Positions 43,774 through 52,634 of a stretch of 64,000 nt of DNA are shown here, in pieces (the first letter of the stretch is position 1; each line of letters begins with the position of its first letter). Below the pieces are notes generated by a model. It saw only the letters and a list, made by a program, of their open reading frames with translations, was not told the origin of the DNA and made no database searches. The DNA comes from Pseudomonadota bacterium (GTDB lineage Bacteria > Desulfobacterota > SM23-61), in NCBI GenBank assembly GCA_018819135.1, contig JAHJQK010000005.1, positions 19,292 through 83,291 on the forward strand, in the 5' to 3' direction. A program made the translations under genes and the position numbers.

Positions 43774-43801
43774 ATTATAAATTTTTAAAAATTTATGTCA
43801 A
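43774..43801 (-). promoter_or_regulatory. Near-consensus sigma70 promoter of the TetR gene
   Basis: Minus strand: TTGACA (43801-43796), a 16-base spacer, TATAAT (43779-43774). Both hexamers are perfect. It may also drive the downstream mutase genes. Confidence 0.75.
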
Positions 43802-43941
43802 GCCTTTTTCCTGCTTTTTTTGTGCCCAGTGCCTTCCTGCACTTTTTAATTTCCCTTGTATTTTTGAGCCCAGGGAGCCAGGGAGAGGGTGAAAATTCAA
43901 CTTTAGTTGCGGGATGAAGTTGGATGTGATAGTGTGGCAAC

Positions 43942-45471
43942 ATGGAATATATCAGTACGCGGGGTTCCGCACCATCGATTGCTTCGAAAAAAGCCATTAT
44001 CAAAGGGATGGCGGAGGATAAGGGCCTATATGTTCCATCCGCCTTTCCTTTTTTGGGCCCGAACCCATTTGCCGGTATCGGGGAGGATTCTTATGCGACC
44101 AGAGCGGTTAGAATCCTGGAGAGCTTCCTCCCTGATTATACCCCAGCCGAACTTTTAAAGGCGTGCCAAACAGCCTATGCTGAAAACTTCGACGCACCGG
44201 CGATTGCCCCGGTCCGCTTCCTGGGAGACGGCACGGCCATCCTTGAACTCTGGCATGGACCCACTTTAGCCTTTAAAGACATGGCCCTGCAGTTGATGCC
44301 GCATTTGCTCTCCACCGCCCTGCAAAGCGAAACCGAAAGGTATGAAGTGGTAATTCTGGTGGCTACCTCCGGGGACACGGGCAAGGCGGCCCTGGAAGGG
44401 TTTTCCGGCGCGTCAGGCGTGCGCATTTTCGTTTTTTATCCTCATGAAGGAGTAAGTACCATCCAACGGTTACAAATGGTGACCCAACGAGGGAGAAACG
44501 TCGGGGCTTGCGCGGTGCAAGGAAATTTTGATGACGCCCAAACCGGAGTCAAACAAATATTTTCTGACCCGGCCATCAATGGAAAACTGGCTGCCTTTAA
44601 CTTCCGGCTCTCTTCGGCCAATTCCATCAACTGGGGGCGGCTGGCTCCCCAAATCGCTTATTACTTTACAGGTTATGATGATATGGTGACGGCCGGGAAG
44701 ATTCAGCGCGGCCAGACGATATTGATCTGCGTTCCCACGGGCAATTTTGGCAATATCCTGGCCGCCTACTACGCCAGGCTATGCGGGCTACCCCTGTCCA
44801 GGCTGATTTGCGCCTCCAACCAAAACAGGATCCTTACTGATTTTATCCGGACGGGTGTTTACGACCGGCGGCGGGATTTTTACAAGACCGAATCCCCCTC
44901 CATGGATATCCTGATTTCCTCCAACCTGGAGCGACTTCTTTTTGAATTGGCGGAGCGCCAAGCCGCCATTGTCTCCGCTTGGATGGAAAAACTGGCCAGC
45001 CAGGGCTGGTATGACATTCCTTCTAATCCCCTCGGCCAACTCCAATCTTTTTTTTACGGGGGTTTTGCCGGCCACCAGGATACGCTCCTGGCCATCCGCG
45101 AGGCTTTCGAGAAGCAAGGTTACCTGATGGATCCCCATACCGCCGTCGGTTACAGCGTCTTGCAAAAATACCGAGAGGAGACCGGCGATCCCACGCCCGC
45201 TTTGCTGGCTTCTACCGCCAGCCCTTTCAAATTTAACCGGGCGGTGTTGGAAGCCTTAGGGCGTGATCCATCGGGTAAGGATGAATTCAACCTGCTGGAA
45301 GAACTGGCCGCAATAACCCGCCAGCCCATTCCGGCCAAACTCAGCGAATTAAAATTTCTTTCCGAAGTTCATCGGGGAGTGTGTACAAAGCAGAAGATGG
45401 CGGAAGTCCTCGATCAGTTTCTGGGGATAAAGGGGAAAGGCCATGCCCATCTCTCAACAGAACGCCGTTAA
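43942..45471 (+). CDS. thrC: Threonine synthase
   Basis: A 509-residue fold-type II PLP enzyme that converts O-phosphohomoserine to threonine. The PLP lysine is Lys112 in GPTLAFKDMALQLMP; the phosphate loop is TSGDTGKAALEGF. The long N-terminal form (ISTRGSAP...) and late TASPFKFNRAVLEA are typical of bacterial ThrC of about 450-500 residues. The ribosome site is weak. A second, shorter threonine-synthase-like gene lies at 48252. Confidence 0.94.
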   Translation: MEYISTRGSAPSIASKKAIIKGMAEDKGLYVPSAFPFLGPNPFAGIGEDSYATRAVRILESFLPDYTPAELLKACQTAYAENFDAPAIAPVRFLGDGTAILELWHGPTLAFKDMALQLMPHLLSTALQSETERYEVVILVATSGDTGKAALEGFSGASGVRIFVFYPHEGVSTIQRLQMVTQRGRNVGACAVQGNFDDAQTGVKQIFSDPAINGKLAAFNFRLSSANSINWGRLAPQIAYYFTGYDDMVTAGKIQRGQTILICVPTGNFGNILAAYYARLCGLPLSRLICASNQNRILTDFIRTGVYDRRRDFYKTESPSMDILISSNLERLLFELAERQAAIVSAWMEKLASQGWYDIPSNPLGQLQSFFYGGFAGHQDTLLAIREAFEKQGYLMDPHTAVGYSVLQKYREETGDPTPALLASTASPFKFNRAVLEALGRDPSGKDEFNLLEELAAITRQPIPAKLSELKFLSEVHRGVCTKQKMAEVLDQFLGIKGKGHAHLSTERR

Positions 45472-45699
45472 AAGGGTTGTAACAGTTTAGCCTTTTGAAA
45501 AAATCTAAACTTACATGCAAAATGCAAAGTTTAAATTGCAAAATTCAAAATGATTAAGCCCTTTCAGAGAAAATTGGCATTTTTCGATTGGCAATTTTCA
45601 TTTTTCAATGAAATTTAGCTTGCCTTTTCAAAAAGCTAAATTGATACAAAGGGTTTAATCCTGGGAAGTGCAAGGAGCGTAAAAATTAAAAGAAGAAAA
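45472..45699. other. A/T-rich gap with weak internal repeats
   Basis: Repeated AAATTGCA/TTTCAATG-like stretches and a degenerate inverted pair (TTTAGCCTTTTGAAAAA and GCCTTTTCAAAAAGCTAAA) are present. No gene is seen. Confidence 0.4.
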
Positions 45700-45912
45700 T
45701 TGGTCAAGGCTTTTCCCGAGGTTTCTTTCATCGTCTGCCGACGCAGGAAAAATCACCCTAAAATTCCTCCTCTGATCTGCGAAAAACGCTGCCAGCGCCT
45801 CAAGAATTGTCAGGAATACTTCGATTATATCCAGCCCGCAATGTTCGGTCGTTACGATAGAAGACAGTCAAAAAGTAAAGAGAAAAATTTTTCTGAAAAA
45901 GAAAGGGACTAA
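45700..45912 (+). CDS. Small Cys-rich conserved-looking protein (70 residues)
   Basis: I do not recognise a named family. The pattern VCRRRKNHPKIPPLICEKRC, then LKNCQEYFDY has four cysteines spaced like a small metal-binding module, with a charged tail (QSKSKEKNFSEKERD). It ends 13 bases before the nitrilase gene, on the same strand. The start is uncertain: TTG at 45700 is used, but an ATT five codons upstream sits seven bases after AAGGAG. Confidence 0.55.
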   Translation: MVKAFPEVSFIVCRRRKNHPKIPPLICEKRCQRLKNCQEYFDYIQPAMFGRYDRRQSKSKEKNFSEKERD

Positions 45913-45925
45913 GGAGGACATTCCC

Positions 45926-46960
45926 ATGGGAGATACCTACCCAAAATTCAAAGCGGCAGCCATCCAGGCTGCCCCCATTTTCTTGGACCGCGAGGCAACC
46001 GTTGCCAAAGCCGGACAATTGATCCGGGAAGCGGCTGACAAGGGTGCTGAGCTCATCGCTTTTCCGGAAGTTTATATCCCGGCTTACCCTTACTGGAATC
46101 GTCTGGATAATCCCTTTCGGGGGCGAAAGTACTTTGTGGAATTGGTCAAGAATGCCGTGGAAATTCCCAGTCCCGCTACCGAGAAACTATGTCAGTATGC
46201 CCGCAAAGCCAACGCCTACGTCGTCGTGGGGATCAATGAGAAGGTCCCCGAGACCTTGGGCACTCTTTACAACACCAATCTGTTGATCGACCGTCAAGGG
46301 AAAATCTTGGGGGCCCATCGTAAGCTGATGGCCACCTTCATCGAAAAAATCACCTGGGGGGGAGGAGACGGCCACACCTTGAAAGTGTATGATACCGATT
46401 GCGGGAAACTGGGGATGCTCAATTGCGGAGAGAACACGAACAGCTTGGCCCGGTTTGCCTTGATTGCCCAGGGGGAGCAGGTCCACGTAGCCAATTACCC
46501 GGGCCAGCCGGCTGGCGATGAGTCCAAGTACGACATCCGCCATGCCATCGAGATCCGCAGCGCAGCCCATGCCTTCGAAGGAAAGCTCTTTAACGTGGTT
46601 TCCTGCAGTATCTTCAGTCAGGAGATTGCCAAACTTCTGGGGGATACGGAAGAAAAATATCGGATGATCAACAAGGGGAGCAATGGCTTGACCGCCATCT
46701 ATGGTCCGGACGGGAAGTGCATCGCCGGCCCTCTGGATCCCAACCAGGAAGGCATGGTTATCGCGGAGATCGACATCGAGAAGATCATTGTGGAAAAATT
46801 GCAGCACGACATCGCCGGGCATTACAATCGCTTCGACGTCCTCTCCTTAAACCTTAACCGTCGTCCTCAGAGAGCCATCTGGGAGATGCATACCGGGGAA
46901 GATCCAGGGTACGGGGAAGGAAAAGAAACGGAAGGGATGAAGGAGAAGCTCGGGGCCTGA
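45926..46960 (+). CDS. Nitrilase-family carbon-nitrogen hydrolase
   Basis: A 344-residue nitrilase-like enzyme. The triad is Glu48 (FPEVY), Lys133 (HRKLM) and Cys167 (LNCGENTN). The length and long C-terminus place it in the true nitrilase branch (nitrile to acid plus ammonia) rather than among the small amidases such as the one at 10577. GGAGG lies upstream of the ATG. The next gene is a serine-glyoxylate-type aminotransferase. The substrate is unknown. Confidence 0.87.
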   Translation: MGDTYPKFKAAAIQAAPIFLDREATVAKAGQLIREAADKGAELIAFPEVYIPAYPYWNRLDNPFRGRKYFVELVKNAVEIPSPATEKLCQYARKANAYVVVGINEKVPETLGTLYNTNLLIDRQGKILGAHRKLMATFIEKITWGGGDGHTLKVYDTDCGKLGMLNCGENTNSLARFALIAQGEQVHVANYPGQPAGDESKYDIRHAIEIRSAAHAFEGKLFNVVSCSIFSQEIAKLLGDTEEKYRMINKGSNGLTAIYGPDGKCIAGPLDPNQEGMVIAEIDIEKIIVEKLQHDIAGHYNRFDVLSLNLNRRPQRAIWEMHTGEDPGYGEGKETEGMKEKLGA

Positions 46961-47054
46961 GCCTGTCAAAGGCAGTCGAGCCGAGTGCGGTAGAGAAGTG
47001 GTGCATCGCCTTTTTTACATAAGAAAAAGCTCACTTTATAAAGGGAGGTCGTAA

Positions 47055-48224
47055 ATGTCTATTCAAAGGGGACGTCATTTTCTACAGATTCCAGGTCCCA
47101 CCAACGTACCTGACCGGATCCTTAGGGCCTTAAGTCGTCCGACGATTGACCATCGCGGGCCGGAATTCGCCCGGCTAACCGGTGAGCTGCTCGCGGGGCT
47201 GCAAAACGTGTGCAAAACTTCCGGCAAGATTGTAATATATCCGTCGTCCGGAACCGGAGCCTGGGAAGCGGCGGTCGTGAACGCCCTCTCCGCGGGCGAT
47301 AAAGTTTTGATGTTCGAAACCGGCCATTTCGCCACGATGTGGCGCAACGTGGCGGCACGCTTGGGGCTGGAAGTCGATTTCATCCCCGGCGACTGGCGGC
47401 ATGGTGTTGACCCTGCCACGGTCGAAGCGAAGCTTCGCGAAGACCGGGAGCGGGCCATCAAGGCCATCATGGTGGTCCACAATGAAACCTCAACCGGAGT
47501 GGTCAGCCGGGTGGCCGAGGTGCGGAAAGCCATCGACCGGGTAAAACATCCCGCCTTGTTCATGGTTGATACCATCTCCTCTTTAGCCTTAACTGAATAT
47601 CAGCATGACGCGTGGGGAATTGATGTAACGGTGGGCAGCTCCCAAAAAGGGTTGATGCTGCCGCCGGGGCTCGGGTTTAACGTGGTGAGCGAAAAGGCCC
47701 TGGCAGCATCGAAAACGGCCCGGCTCCCGAGGTCCTATTGGGACTGGGAAGCGATGATCAAGGTTAACCAGACGGGTTTCTTCCCTTACACCCCGCCGAC
47801 AAACCTTTTTTTCGGCCTGCAAGAAGCGCTGCAAATGATCCTCGAAGAAGGTTTGGAAAAGATTTTTGCCCGCCACAATCGATTTGGCGAGGCCACCCGC
47901 CGCGCTGTCCGGGCCTGGGGACTGGAGGTAAATTGCCTGAACCCGGAGGAATACAGCAACTCGGTCACGGCCGTCCAAGTCCCGCAAGGTCATGACCCGG
48001 ACGCCTTGCGTAAGCTTATCCTGGAAAAGTTCAATCTCTCCTTGGGCAATGGGCTGGGAAAGCTCCAAGGCAAGGTTTTCCGCATCGGTCACATGGGGGA
48101 CTTCAATGAACTGATGCTGGCCGCAACCTTGGGCGGAGTGGAGATGGGATTGGCCCTGGCAGGGGTACCGTTTAAAAAAGGAGGGACCCAGGCGGCCATC
48201 GATTACCTGGCCGGAAACGAATAA
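47055..48224 (+). CDS. Serine/alanine-glyoxylate aminotransferase family protein
   Basis: A 389-residue fold-type I, class V aminotransferase. FLQIPGPTNVPDRILRAL opens the chain. The PLP lysine is Lys198 in VGSSQKGLMLPPGLG. The C-terminal FRIGHMGDFNE is typical of the AGT/SgaA group, which transfers amino groups from serine or alanine to glyoxylate. GGGAGG precedes the ATG. It is convergent with the threonine-synthase-like gene, with a 27-base gap. Confidence 0.92.
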   Translation: MSIQRGRHFLQIPGPTNVPDRILRALSRPTIDHRGPEFARLTGELLAGLQNVCKTSGKIVIYPSSGTGAWEAAVVNALSAGDKVLMFETGHFATMWRNVAARLGLEVDFIPGDWRHGVDPATVEAKLREDRERAIKAIMVVHNETSTGVVSRVAEVRKAIDRVKHPALFMVDTISSLALTEYQHDAWGIDVTVGSSQKGLMLPPGLGFNVVSEKALAASKTARLPRSYWDWEAMIKVNQTGFFPYTPPTNLFFGLQEALQMILEEGLEKIFARHNRFGEATRRAVRAWGLEVNCLNPEEYSNSVTAVQVPQGHDPDALRKLILEKFNLSLGNGLGKLQGKVFRIGHMGDFNELMLAATLGGVEMGLALAGVPFKKGGTQAAIDYLAGNE

Positions 48225-48251
48225 GCACCCCCTCGGCGAAGTGCTGGCGAT

Positions 48252-49367
48252 TTATGCGCTTAGAAAAAGATCCGAGAGCTTCTTGGTTTCCTTCAGGCCG
48301 TTTCCGGTGAGCATGACGAGGGCCCCTTCCCTTTCTTCCCTGGGCAGTTTCCGCCAGCCTGCTAAGGCGGAAGCAGAAGTAGGTTCTACAAAAAGACCTA
48401 AGGAGAAAAGGATCTTTTCGGCGGAGATGATCTCCTCATCATGGACCCCTATGGTATGGCCTCCGCTGTCCCTCAAGGCCTGGAGTACGGCCTTCCCTCG
48501 GGGCGGCTTCTGCACCGCAATTCCCTCGGCCACGGTCGTCTCGACCTCCATCTCCCGGTAATCCGGAAGCCCTTCCTGGAAAGCCCGGTGAATAGGAGGA
48601 CATTTCTCAGCTTGCACGCCAATCAATTTCGGAATCTCCCGCACATAACCCGCCCGTTTCAAGGCCACGAAGCCTAAATAGAGGCCTTCTAAAAACCCGC
48701 CTCCTCCAATAGGGACGACTACCCGGGGAGGCAACTTTCCTCCAAACTGCTCCCAGATTTCGAAGGCGGCGGACTGGAGTCCCATGGTGAAAAAAGGGTT
48801 CCAAAGATGGCTGGCGTAGTAAGCCTCTTGCGCGGCCTCGATCACTGCCCGATTGGCATCCTGCCGTTTCCCCGGAACTTTCACCACTTCCGACCCAAAG
48901 AGCTTCATCTGAATGAGCTTCCCCTCCGGGGTGTATGCCGGGACATAAACCGTGCACCTGATCCCGGCAGCGACGGCATAAGCAGAGATGGATGCTCCGG
49001 CGTTTCCCGAGGAATCCTCCACCACCTTAGATACCTCCAAGCTCTTGGCCAGGGAAATGAGGACGCTGGCTCCCCGGTCCTTAAAGGAACCCGAGGGCTG
49101 AAGAAAGTCAAGCTTGAATAAGAGGGGGGTGTCCTCGACCTTCCGGCGGAGGATCGGTGTCCGCCCTTCCCCTATGGAAACGGGTTCGACCCGTTCGGGA
49201 AGGCCGAAAGCCTCGCGATATCTCCAGATAGAAAGGTCACGACGGCTAAGTTGTCTTTTTGAAAAAAATCCGTGGGGTTCAACTTGGAGAAAACTTCCAC
49301 AGGAGCACCGGAAAAGCTTTTCGCTCAGGGAATATTTATTCCCGCAGGTAAAACAGGTATAGGCCAT
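48252..49367 (-). CDS. Threonine-synthase-like PLP enzyme with N-terminal zinc ribbon
   Basis: A 371-residue fold-type II PLP enzyme. Four cysteines (Cys5, 8, 21, 23) form a rubredoxin/zinc-ribbon-like module. The PLP lysine is Lys96 in PSGSFKDRGA, and VEDSSGNAGASISAYA binds phosphate. Such proteins are often annotated threonine synthase, but a full-length ThrC is encoded 3 kb away, so a different amino-acid lyase or desulfurase role is possible. It runs toward the aminotransferase and sits next to a D-aminoacylase. Confidence 0.82.
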   Translation of the reverse strand: MAYTCFTCGNKYSLSEKLFRCSCGSFLQVEPHGFFSKRQLSRRDLSIWRYREAFGLPERVEPVSIGEGRTPILRRKVEDTPLLFKLDFLQPSGSFKDRGASVLISLAKSLEVSKVVEDSSGNAGASISAYAVAAGIRCTVYVPAYTPEGKLIQMKLFGSEVVKVPGKRQDANRAVIEAAQEAYYASHLWNPFFTMGLQSAAFEIWEQFGGKLPPRVVVPIGGGGFLEGLYLGFVALKRAGYVREIPKLIGVQAEKCPPIHRAFQEGLPDYREMEVETTVAEGIAVQKPPRGKAVLQALRDSGGHTIGVHDEEIISAEKILFSLGLFVEPTSASALAGWRKLPREEREGALVMLTGNGLKETKKLSDLFLSA

Positions 49368-49392
49368 TGGGCACCTCTTTAAAATTTTTCAT

Positions 49393-51015
49393 CTAAGGAA
49401 GAGACGTTCGGGAAAGCACCCGCCCTCCTCGCCGGCCCGTGAATCGTCCATTCTCCACCGCATGGACCCCATTGACGATGACGTGCCGGATCCCCGTTGG
49501 GTATTGCCGGGGATTTTCGTACGTGGCCTGATCCAGGACGATTTCCGGATCGAAGACCACAAGATCGGCAGCCTTTCCTTCGGCCAGCACCCCCCGATCT
49601 TTCAGGCCCAGCCGCCTGGCAGGCAAGGAGGTCATTTTGCGTACCGCCTCCTCGAGGGACATATCCTTCCTTTCCCGTACATAACGCCCTAACACCCTGG
49701 GGAAAGCTCCATAAACCCGCGGATGGGGTTTCCCGCCCAGGAGTCCATCGGTACAGATCATGCCGAGAGGATGGCGCAGCCCCATGACCATTTTCTCCTC
49801 GTCCATGCTGAAAAGGATCATGCCCACCCGGCCTTCTTCTTCCAGCAGGATGTCCAAGGCTGTTTCCGCAGGATTTTTACCCTCCCGGCTGGCGATGGCC
49901 GCAACCGATTTCCCCACCCAGGATTGGTTCTTCTGACTCTCCACCGAGGAAATAATGATATTTTCCCACCCGACATAATGGACATAGTTTTCCCAGGATG
50001 GCCCCTCAGGCTCCGGGGGCGGGGGATTGATGAACTGTTCACAAATTTGCGCCCGCCAAGAGGGATTCCTGAGCCGCTGGATTGTTTTTTGTGTGCCCCC
50101 GGCCAAAGCCCAGGGCGGAAGTATGGCTAGGAACATAGTGCTCCCGGCGGTATAAGGGTAGATGTCGAAGGTAATATCCAACCCTTCCCGGTAAGCCTTG
50201 TCCACTGCCTCCAGGGCGAGCTCCATCTTAGGCCAGTTGCGTTTGCCCGCCGCTTTAAAGTGGGAGATGTGTAACGGGATCTCGGCTTCTCTGGCCATGG
50301 AAATTACCTCATCGATGGACTCCAGCAGGCGGTCGCCGCCGCTGCGGATATGGACCACCCAGAACCCTCCCCTCCGGCCGCAGGTGCGGAAAAGGCTGAT
50401 TAGTTCGTCTCGTCGGGAAAAGATGCAGGGCATGTAGATCATCCCCAGGGAGATTCCCAGAGCGCCCTCTTCCATGGCCTGGCGAACTTGATCTTCCATG
50501 GCTTTGATCTGGTTGGCGTCGGCTAATACGTTTTCCAGGCCCATCACCACCATGCGGACGTTTCCCTGAGGGACCAGTAGAGCCAGATTCGGACCCGCGG
50601 GAACGGCAGCCAACCGTTCAGCATACTGCCCGAGGCTTTCCCAGTCCCACGAGATAGGCGGGTCTCCGCTCAGTCCAGCCATATACTGGCGCCACTGAAC
50701 CGCATGCTGCGGATGCATAGGGGCGGCGCCGATACCGTCTTGGCCCAGCAGTTCGGTGGTAATTCCCTGCATGAGTTTGGGGAGTAACTCGGGCTCCACT
50801 AAAATCATTAGATCCGAATGGCTGTGGGTATCGATAAAACCAGGGGCCACCACCGCGCCGGCAGCGGAGATCTCCCGTGAGGCCACCCCTTTCCCCACCT
50901 GCCCCACCCGCACAATCCGGTCTCCCTGAAGGGCAAGGTCGGCCAGCCAGCCGGGCCGGCCTGTCCCATCAATAACCGTTCCTCCAATAATCGCCAGATC
51001 GAAAATAGTAATCAT
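49393..51015 (-). CDS. N-acyl-D-amino-acid deacylase (D-aminoacylase family)
   Basis: A 540-residue amidohydrolase. The metal motif is GFIDTHSHSD (about residue 60-70), then HISHFKAAGKRNW and SSVESQKNQSWVGKS. ICTDGLLGGKPHPRVYGAFP near the C-terminus is characteristic of D-aminoacylases. It hydrolyses N-acyl-D-amino acids to the free D-amino acid. Start: ATG at 51015 with AAAGGAGGATG upstream; the longer frame is non-conserved. Confidence 0.9.
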   Translation of the reverse strand: MITIFDLAIIGGTVIDGTGRPGWLADLALQGDRIVRVGQVGKGVASREISAAGAVVAPGFIDTHSHSDLMILVEPELLPKLMQGITTELLGQDGIGAAPMHPQHAVQWRQYMAGLSGDPPISWDWESLGQYAERLAAVPAGPNLALLVPQGNVRMVVMGLENVLADANQIKAMEDQVRQAMEEGALGISLGMIYMPCIFSRRDELISLFRTCGRRGGFWVVHIRSGGDRLLESIDEVISMAREAEIPLHISHFKAAGKRNWPKMELALEAVDKAYREGLDITFDIYPYTAGSTMFLAILPPWALAGGTQKTIQRLRNPSWRAQICEQFINPPPPEPEGPSWENYVHYVGWENIIISSVESQKNQSWVGKSVAAIASREGKNPAETALDILLEEEGRVGMILFSMDEEKMVMGLRHPLGMICTDGLLGGKPHPRVYGAFPRVLGRYVRERKDMSLEEAVRKMTSLPARRLGLKDRGVLAEGKAADLVVFDPEIVLDQATYENPRQYPTGIRHVIVNGVHAVENGRFTGRRGGRVLSRTSLP

Positions 51016-51152
51016 CCTCCTTTCCTGTCGGTCGGGGGCAACGATAATCTGCAGTATTGACTTGGAGAAGCCAGCGCCCCAACATCTCTTACCGCATAAG
51101 CAAATAACCAATTCCCAGTTCTTAGGCGGTGGAAAGGGTTATAATATTCCGG

Positions 51153-52355
51153 TCAATTACGGCTACCCCGTAACAGGATGGAACAGATGAAAGTTACCGC
51201 AACCAGAGAAGCCCCGGCAAGGGAAAAACTGTAATAGAAGCCCAGATGATCAATCAAATAGCCCATGAGCGGGGTAAGCAGTCCCCCGCCTTCCATGCTG
51301 CCGAAGAAATAGATTCCCAGGACCGTCGAACGATTACGGGTAGAAGTCTGCCCGATAATATAGGCTTCCGATACGGGCATGCGCACATAAATAATCGTGC
51401 CGATGGTAAGCAGTAGAAGGCTGACCCCCCAGGTAGAGGAGACCCAGTTGAGCAGGTAAAGAACCGGACCGGAGATAAAGCAAATCGTCAGGATCACCGG
51501 CACTCTTCCCCAGCGATCGGAGAGGTATCCTCCCAGGGGACTCATCCAGAGACCCGCGGCGTAGAGAAAGGCGAAAAAGGCTCCGGCTGTTTCCTTGCTA
51601 TACCCGCCATGGTCAACTAAAAACAGGGGGATAAAAGACATAGTGGCAAAAATCATGGCGCCGGTGAAAGTGCTTAAGACAATGAAAATGACGAGGTGGC
51701 GCAAACGGCCCGGCAAGTGCGGTTCTTCTTGATGCCCCCTGGTGCTTCCAGGCTCAGTTGGCTTGGAAGTTTTCTGTTTTCCCAGGACCACATAAATCAG
51801 AATGCCAAAGGCGGTGGTGGGAACAGCGAGCCCGATAAACGACCCCCGCCAACCCCATGAAGCCGCGATGGCGGTGGCAATCAGAGGAGCTAAAAAGAAA
51901 CTGGCGCTGCCGCCGACCATATGAATACCCAGGGCCCGGCCCCGATTTCTGGGGTGAACTAATGCGCAAATCATCGGAGGGGAAGCGGGATGATAGCCGC
52001 CCCCCAGCAGGCCCATAAGGATCAGGAAGATAATCATTAATAAAAAAGTTTGAGACAGGCCGACAAAAAATCCTGCCAGGGCCACCCCGCAAATACCGAT
52101 GGTAATCATGAGTCGCGGCCCGATTCGATCCGTTAGCCAGCCGGCCGGCAATTGGCCGAAGCCATAGGACAGGCTGAAGGCGGAAACCACCCACCCGGAC
52201 TGGGTGTAATCAAGGGAAAAGTCGCTGCGGATCATCGGCAAAAGGGGGATGGGCAAGGCGGTCAACAGGTGATGCCCGAAGTGGGCCAGAACAAACAGGG
52301 GGAGCAGCCCTGAAAAAAGGGACCGCAGCCCGTTTTTATTATTGGAAAATTCCAT
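51153..52355 (-). CDS. Major facilitator superfamily transporter
   Basis: A 400-residue MFS protein with 12 hydrophobic segments in two halves. The loop 2-3 motif is GWLTDRIGPRLMI, and the second-half repeat is GGYLSDRWGRVPVI. The substrate is unknown; next to a D-aminoacylase, an amino-acid derivative or peptide is plausible. It follows the URO-D remnant and precedes the deacylase on the same strand. Confidence 0.88.
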   Translation of the reverse strand: MEFSNNKNGLRSLFSGLLPLFVLAHFGHHLLTALPIPLLPMIRSDFSLDYTQSGWVVSAFSLSYGFGQLPAGWLTDRIGPRLMITIGICGVALAGFFVGLSQTFLLMIIFLILMGLLGGGYHPASPPMICALVHPRNRGRALGIHMVGGSASFFLAPLIATAIAASWGWRGSFIGLAVPTTAFGILIYVVLGKQKTSKPTEPGSTRGHQEEPHLPGRLRHLVIFIVLSTFTGAMIFATMSFIPLFLVDHGGYSKETAGAFFAFLYAAGLWMSPLGGYLSDRWGRVPVILTICFISGPVLYLLNWVSSTWGVSLLLLTIGTIIYVRMPVSEAYIIGQTSTRNRSTVLGIYFFGSMEGGGLLTPLMGYLIDHLGFYYSFSLAGASLVAVTFICSILLRGSRN

Positions 52356-52414
52356 CTTTTTTCTCTTGACTTCGGATCAGGATGATGGAGGAAGGGCTGG
52401 TTCCGGCCTCGAAA

Positions 52415-52619
52415 TCACGATTTTTCTTTAAGAGACATCAACGCCAGCATGTTTTCCAGGGGTACGTCCTTGGCAAAATCACACCCGACCGTGGAAATGT
52501 ATCCGACTCGTTTTTCCCGTACGGTGTACGGCCCAGGCCCCCCCTCCGATCAGGGTCACAGGGACCCGGGGTGGATCCTGCAGCTCCAAAGCCATCTGGG
52601 CAATTTCTCTTCCCGTCAT
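52415..52619 (-). pseudogene. Uroporphyrinogen decarboxylase-family gene reduced to its two ends
   Basis: From an ATG with GAGGAAAA upstream, about 37 codons read as the N-terminus of a URO-D/MtaA-type protein (MTGREIAQMALELQDPPRVP, then GGGAWAVHRTGKT). Near 52507 the frame shifts, and a different minus-strand frame then reads as the family C-terminus (GYISTVGCDFAKDVPLENML, ending MSLKEKS and TGA at 52417-52415). About 270 residues of the barrel are missing. This is a deletion scar directly upstream of the MFS gene. Confidence 0.7.
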
Positions 52620-52634
52620 TTTTCCTCTTTCATC

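Noticed and set aside
44175..44426. Antisense ORFs over thrC, iorA, sdhA and others
   Set aside because: They mirror the codon structure of strong genes on the other strand and have no homology or ribosome sites.
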